Source: Acidobacteriaceae bacterium (GTDB lineage: Bacteria > Acidobacteriota > Terriglobia > Terriglobales > Acidobacteriaceae). From it: DNA of 5,601 nucleotides. The position numbers were made by a program, and so were the translations under genes. A model generated the notes under the pieces. It had not been told where the DNA came from. It saw nothing but the letters and a program-made list of their open reading frames with translations, and did not search any database. Within the stretch, counting starts at the first letter, position 1, and every line of letters begins with the position of its first letter. The stretch is from NCBI GenBank assembly GCA_030042915.1, contig JASHYS010000250.1, forward strand, positions 1 to 5,601. Direction: 5' to 3'. This document shows, piece after piece, positions 4,179 through 5,601 of this stretch.

Positions 4179-5594
4179 TTAGCGCGTGTTGGCTTCTTCT
4201 GAGTGCGCCAGCAGTTCGCCTTGCCGGTTCACACCCATCACACGCAGCGTGAGGAGTTGATTGGCCGGGAATTCGCCGTCAAGTTCGACGGGAAGGAAGT
4301 TCTCAGTGAGCGCAGCACATTGGCCGCGCGCAGCACGCTCGGCTGGGGTATGCAAGGTAATCGCACGCATCCGGCGGCCCACGAAGCGGCTGCGATGGGC
4401 GCGACTCTTCTCCGCTGCCAGGGCGCGAAGGGCAGTCATACGCTCCCCAACAACGGCAGCCGCAACCGGCGACGCCGCGTGCAGTGCCCACCCCTGGGTC
4501 CCCGGCCGCGGCGAAAACGGAAACAGGTGAAGGTAGCCGAAGGGCAACGCGCGGACAAACTCGAGCGTCTCCTCGAACTCGCCATCCGTCTCGCCCGGAA
4601 AGCCCACCATCACATCCGCGCCCAGAGTCAGATCCTCGCCCGCTGCGTCAACCAGCGCGGCTGCTTTTTCCGCGTAGTGCCACGGACGGTAGCGGCGGTG
4701 CATGCGGCGCAGCACAGCGTCTGAGCCCGACTGCAGCGGCAAGTGCGCGTGCCGTGCCAGACGGCGGCCTCCGAATTCCCTCATCAGGCCAATCAGCCCG
4801 TCATCCCAATCCATGGGCTCAATCGAGCTCAGCCGCAGTTGCGGCAGCGCCGTCTGCTCCAGAATCGCGCGAACCAGCGCGGCCAGGTTCGCAGGCGCGC
4901 CCACCTCCGAGGTCAACTCCCGCCCCCATCGGCCCAGATTGATCCCCGAAAGCACCAGCTCCTTGCCTCCGGCGGCCACAAAGGCCTCCACCTGCCGCAG
5001 AACCGCCGCGTGGGGCAGGCTTTTCGATGGACCTCGAGTGAACGGGATGACGCAAAACGTGCAGCGGTTCCCGCAGCCTTCCTGGATCTTCAGATTCGGC
5101 CGCGTTTGCCTGCCCGCAACCGGATACGACTCGCCCAGGCGGGAATCCTCGAGGAAGGAATGGGCAAACCCATCGTCGGCCCACACCGGAGCCGCGCCCG
5201 CCGGTAGCAACGATGCCACCGGAACCATCGCGATCGCAGAAGTTGCGGCCTGCCCCGCGCCGCGCGCCACGTCGGCAATAATCTCGGGCGCCAGCGCCTT
5301 GTGACTGTTGCCCACCACGGCCGCCACTCCGGCCATGGCGGCCAGTTCTTCCGGCGCGCGCTGTGCGTAGCAGCCGGTAACAACGATCCTGGCGGCGGGA
5401 TTGCGCCGATGCGCGCGGCGGATGAAGGCGCGCGCGGCGCGGTCCGCCTCGGCCGTCACGCTGCACGTGTTCACCACCACCAATTCGCCGGCCGGGGACT
5501 CGCGTTCGAACAGCGCATGCAGCCGTCCGGCGATGGCCTCGCCGTCAGCTCGCGCCGCCCTGCAGCCGAAATTCTCGACGAAAAAGCTCGCCAT
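4179..5594 (-). CDS. mtaB: tRNA (t6A37) methylthiotransferase MtaB, radical SAM
   Basis: 471 residues, slightly longer than typical members. It adds a methylthio group to C2 of t6A at position 37 of ANN-decoding tRNAs, giving ms2t6A and improving codon reading. The N-terminal UPF0004 domain supplies three cluster-binding cysteines, C11 (NFGC), C44 (NTCSVT) and C75 (VTGCYAQ). The radical SAM domain carries the CxxxCxxC cysteines C174, C178 and C181 (GCGNRCTFC), SAM-binding elements (SGINLG, LPLQSGSD) and GFPGETDGEF at 331-340. A TRAM-type RNA-binding domain fills about 400-465. NTCSVT-x-EAD and R-x-NPAARIVVTGCYAQ favour MtaB over MiaB (NTCSIRE) and RimO. The linker at about 110-165 is long and Ala-rich. 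The ATG at 5594 is preceded by GGAG at a short two-base spacing, and the region further upstream is outside the window. It is followed by infC on the same strand, 113 bases away. Confidence 0.93.
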   Translation of the reverse strand: MASFFVENFGCRAARADGEAIAGRLHALFERESPAGELVVVNTCSVTAEADRAARAFIRRAHRRNPAARIVVTGCYAQRAPEELAAMAGVAAVVGNSHKALAPEIIADVARGAGQAATSAIAMVPVASLLPAGAAPVWADDGFAHSFLEDSRLGESYPVAGRQTRPNLKIQEGCGNRCTFCVIPFTRGPSKSLPHAAVLRQVEAFVAAGGKELVLSGINLGRWGRELTSEVGAPANLAALVRAILEQTALPQLRLSSIEPMDWDDGLIGLMREFGGRRLARHAHLPLQSGSDAVLRRMHRRYRPWHYAEKAAALVDAAGEDLTLGADVMVGFPGETDGEFEETLEFVRALPFGYLHLFPFSPRPGTQGWALHAASPVAAAVVGERMTALRALAAEKSRAHRSRFVGRRMRAITLHTPAERAARGQCAALTENFLPVELDGEFPANQLLTLRVMGVNRQGELLAHSEEANTR

Positions 5595-5596
5595 AG

Positions 5597-5600
5597 CTCC
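5597..5600 (-). promoter_or_regulatory. Closely spaced GGAG before mtaB
   Basis: The last bases of the window read TGGAGCT and then ATG on the coding strand. GGAG is the only visible ribosome-binding signal and is only two bases from the ATG, shorter than usual. The conserved N-terminal sequence (FFVENFGC) supports this start all the same. Confidence 0.4.
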
Positions 5601-5601
5601 A

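Overview
The window reads as chromosomal DNA of a GC-rich bacterium. The IF-3 sequence (for example its EVKFSVTVDEHDYQ stretch) and the style of the palindromic intergenic elements suggest an Acidobacteriota member, probably of the Terriglobia type. This is judged from memory of such proteins and was not searched. No rRNA, tRNA, CRISPR array, transposase or phage gene is visible.

Layout. Positions 1-2042 hold a leftward run of three tightly packed genes: a small secreted or membrane protein with a YADPGSG motif (1785-2042), a two-part protein with a C-terminal SAM methyltransferase domain (289-1752), and the N-terminus of a multi-spanning membrane protein that runs off the left edge (1-292). 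Positions 2043-2424 are a 382-base divergent intergenic region. It is partly A/T-rich and carries three inverted-repeat structures, a candidate promoter and a hairpin over a ribosome binding site. A rightward UbiA-superfamily prenyltransferase gene follows (2425-3393). Its signatures resemble polyprenyl-phosphate phosphoribosyltransferases (DPPR synthase type). A 99-base convergent gap packed with palindromes separates it from two leftward translation genes: infC (IF-3, 3493-4065, apparently starting at an AUC codon) and mtaB (tRNA ms2t6A37 methylthiotransferase, 4179-5594).

How the genes may work together. mtaB and infC form a housekeeping translation block, and infC has its own good promoter and leader. 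The four genes around the divergent region look like a separate envelope or lipid-linked glycan module: a polyprenyl-phosphate pentose-transfer-like enzyme, a methyltransferase with a kinase-like N-terminal half, a small exported protein and a membrane protein. That module is an inference from family resemblance and gene order. No complete known pathway is present in the window.

The main points for a second look are the non-canonical infC start, the kinase-like catalytic-loop spacing in the methyltransferase protein, a mini-ORF that could relay ribosomes between two genes, and the series of perfect or near-perfect inverted repeats in both intergenic regions.
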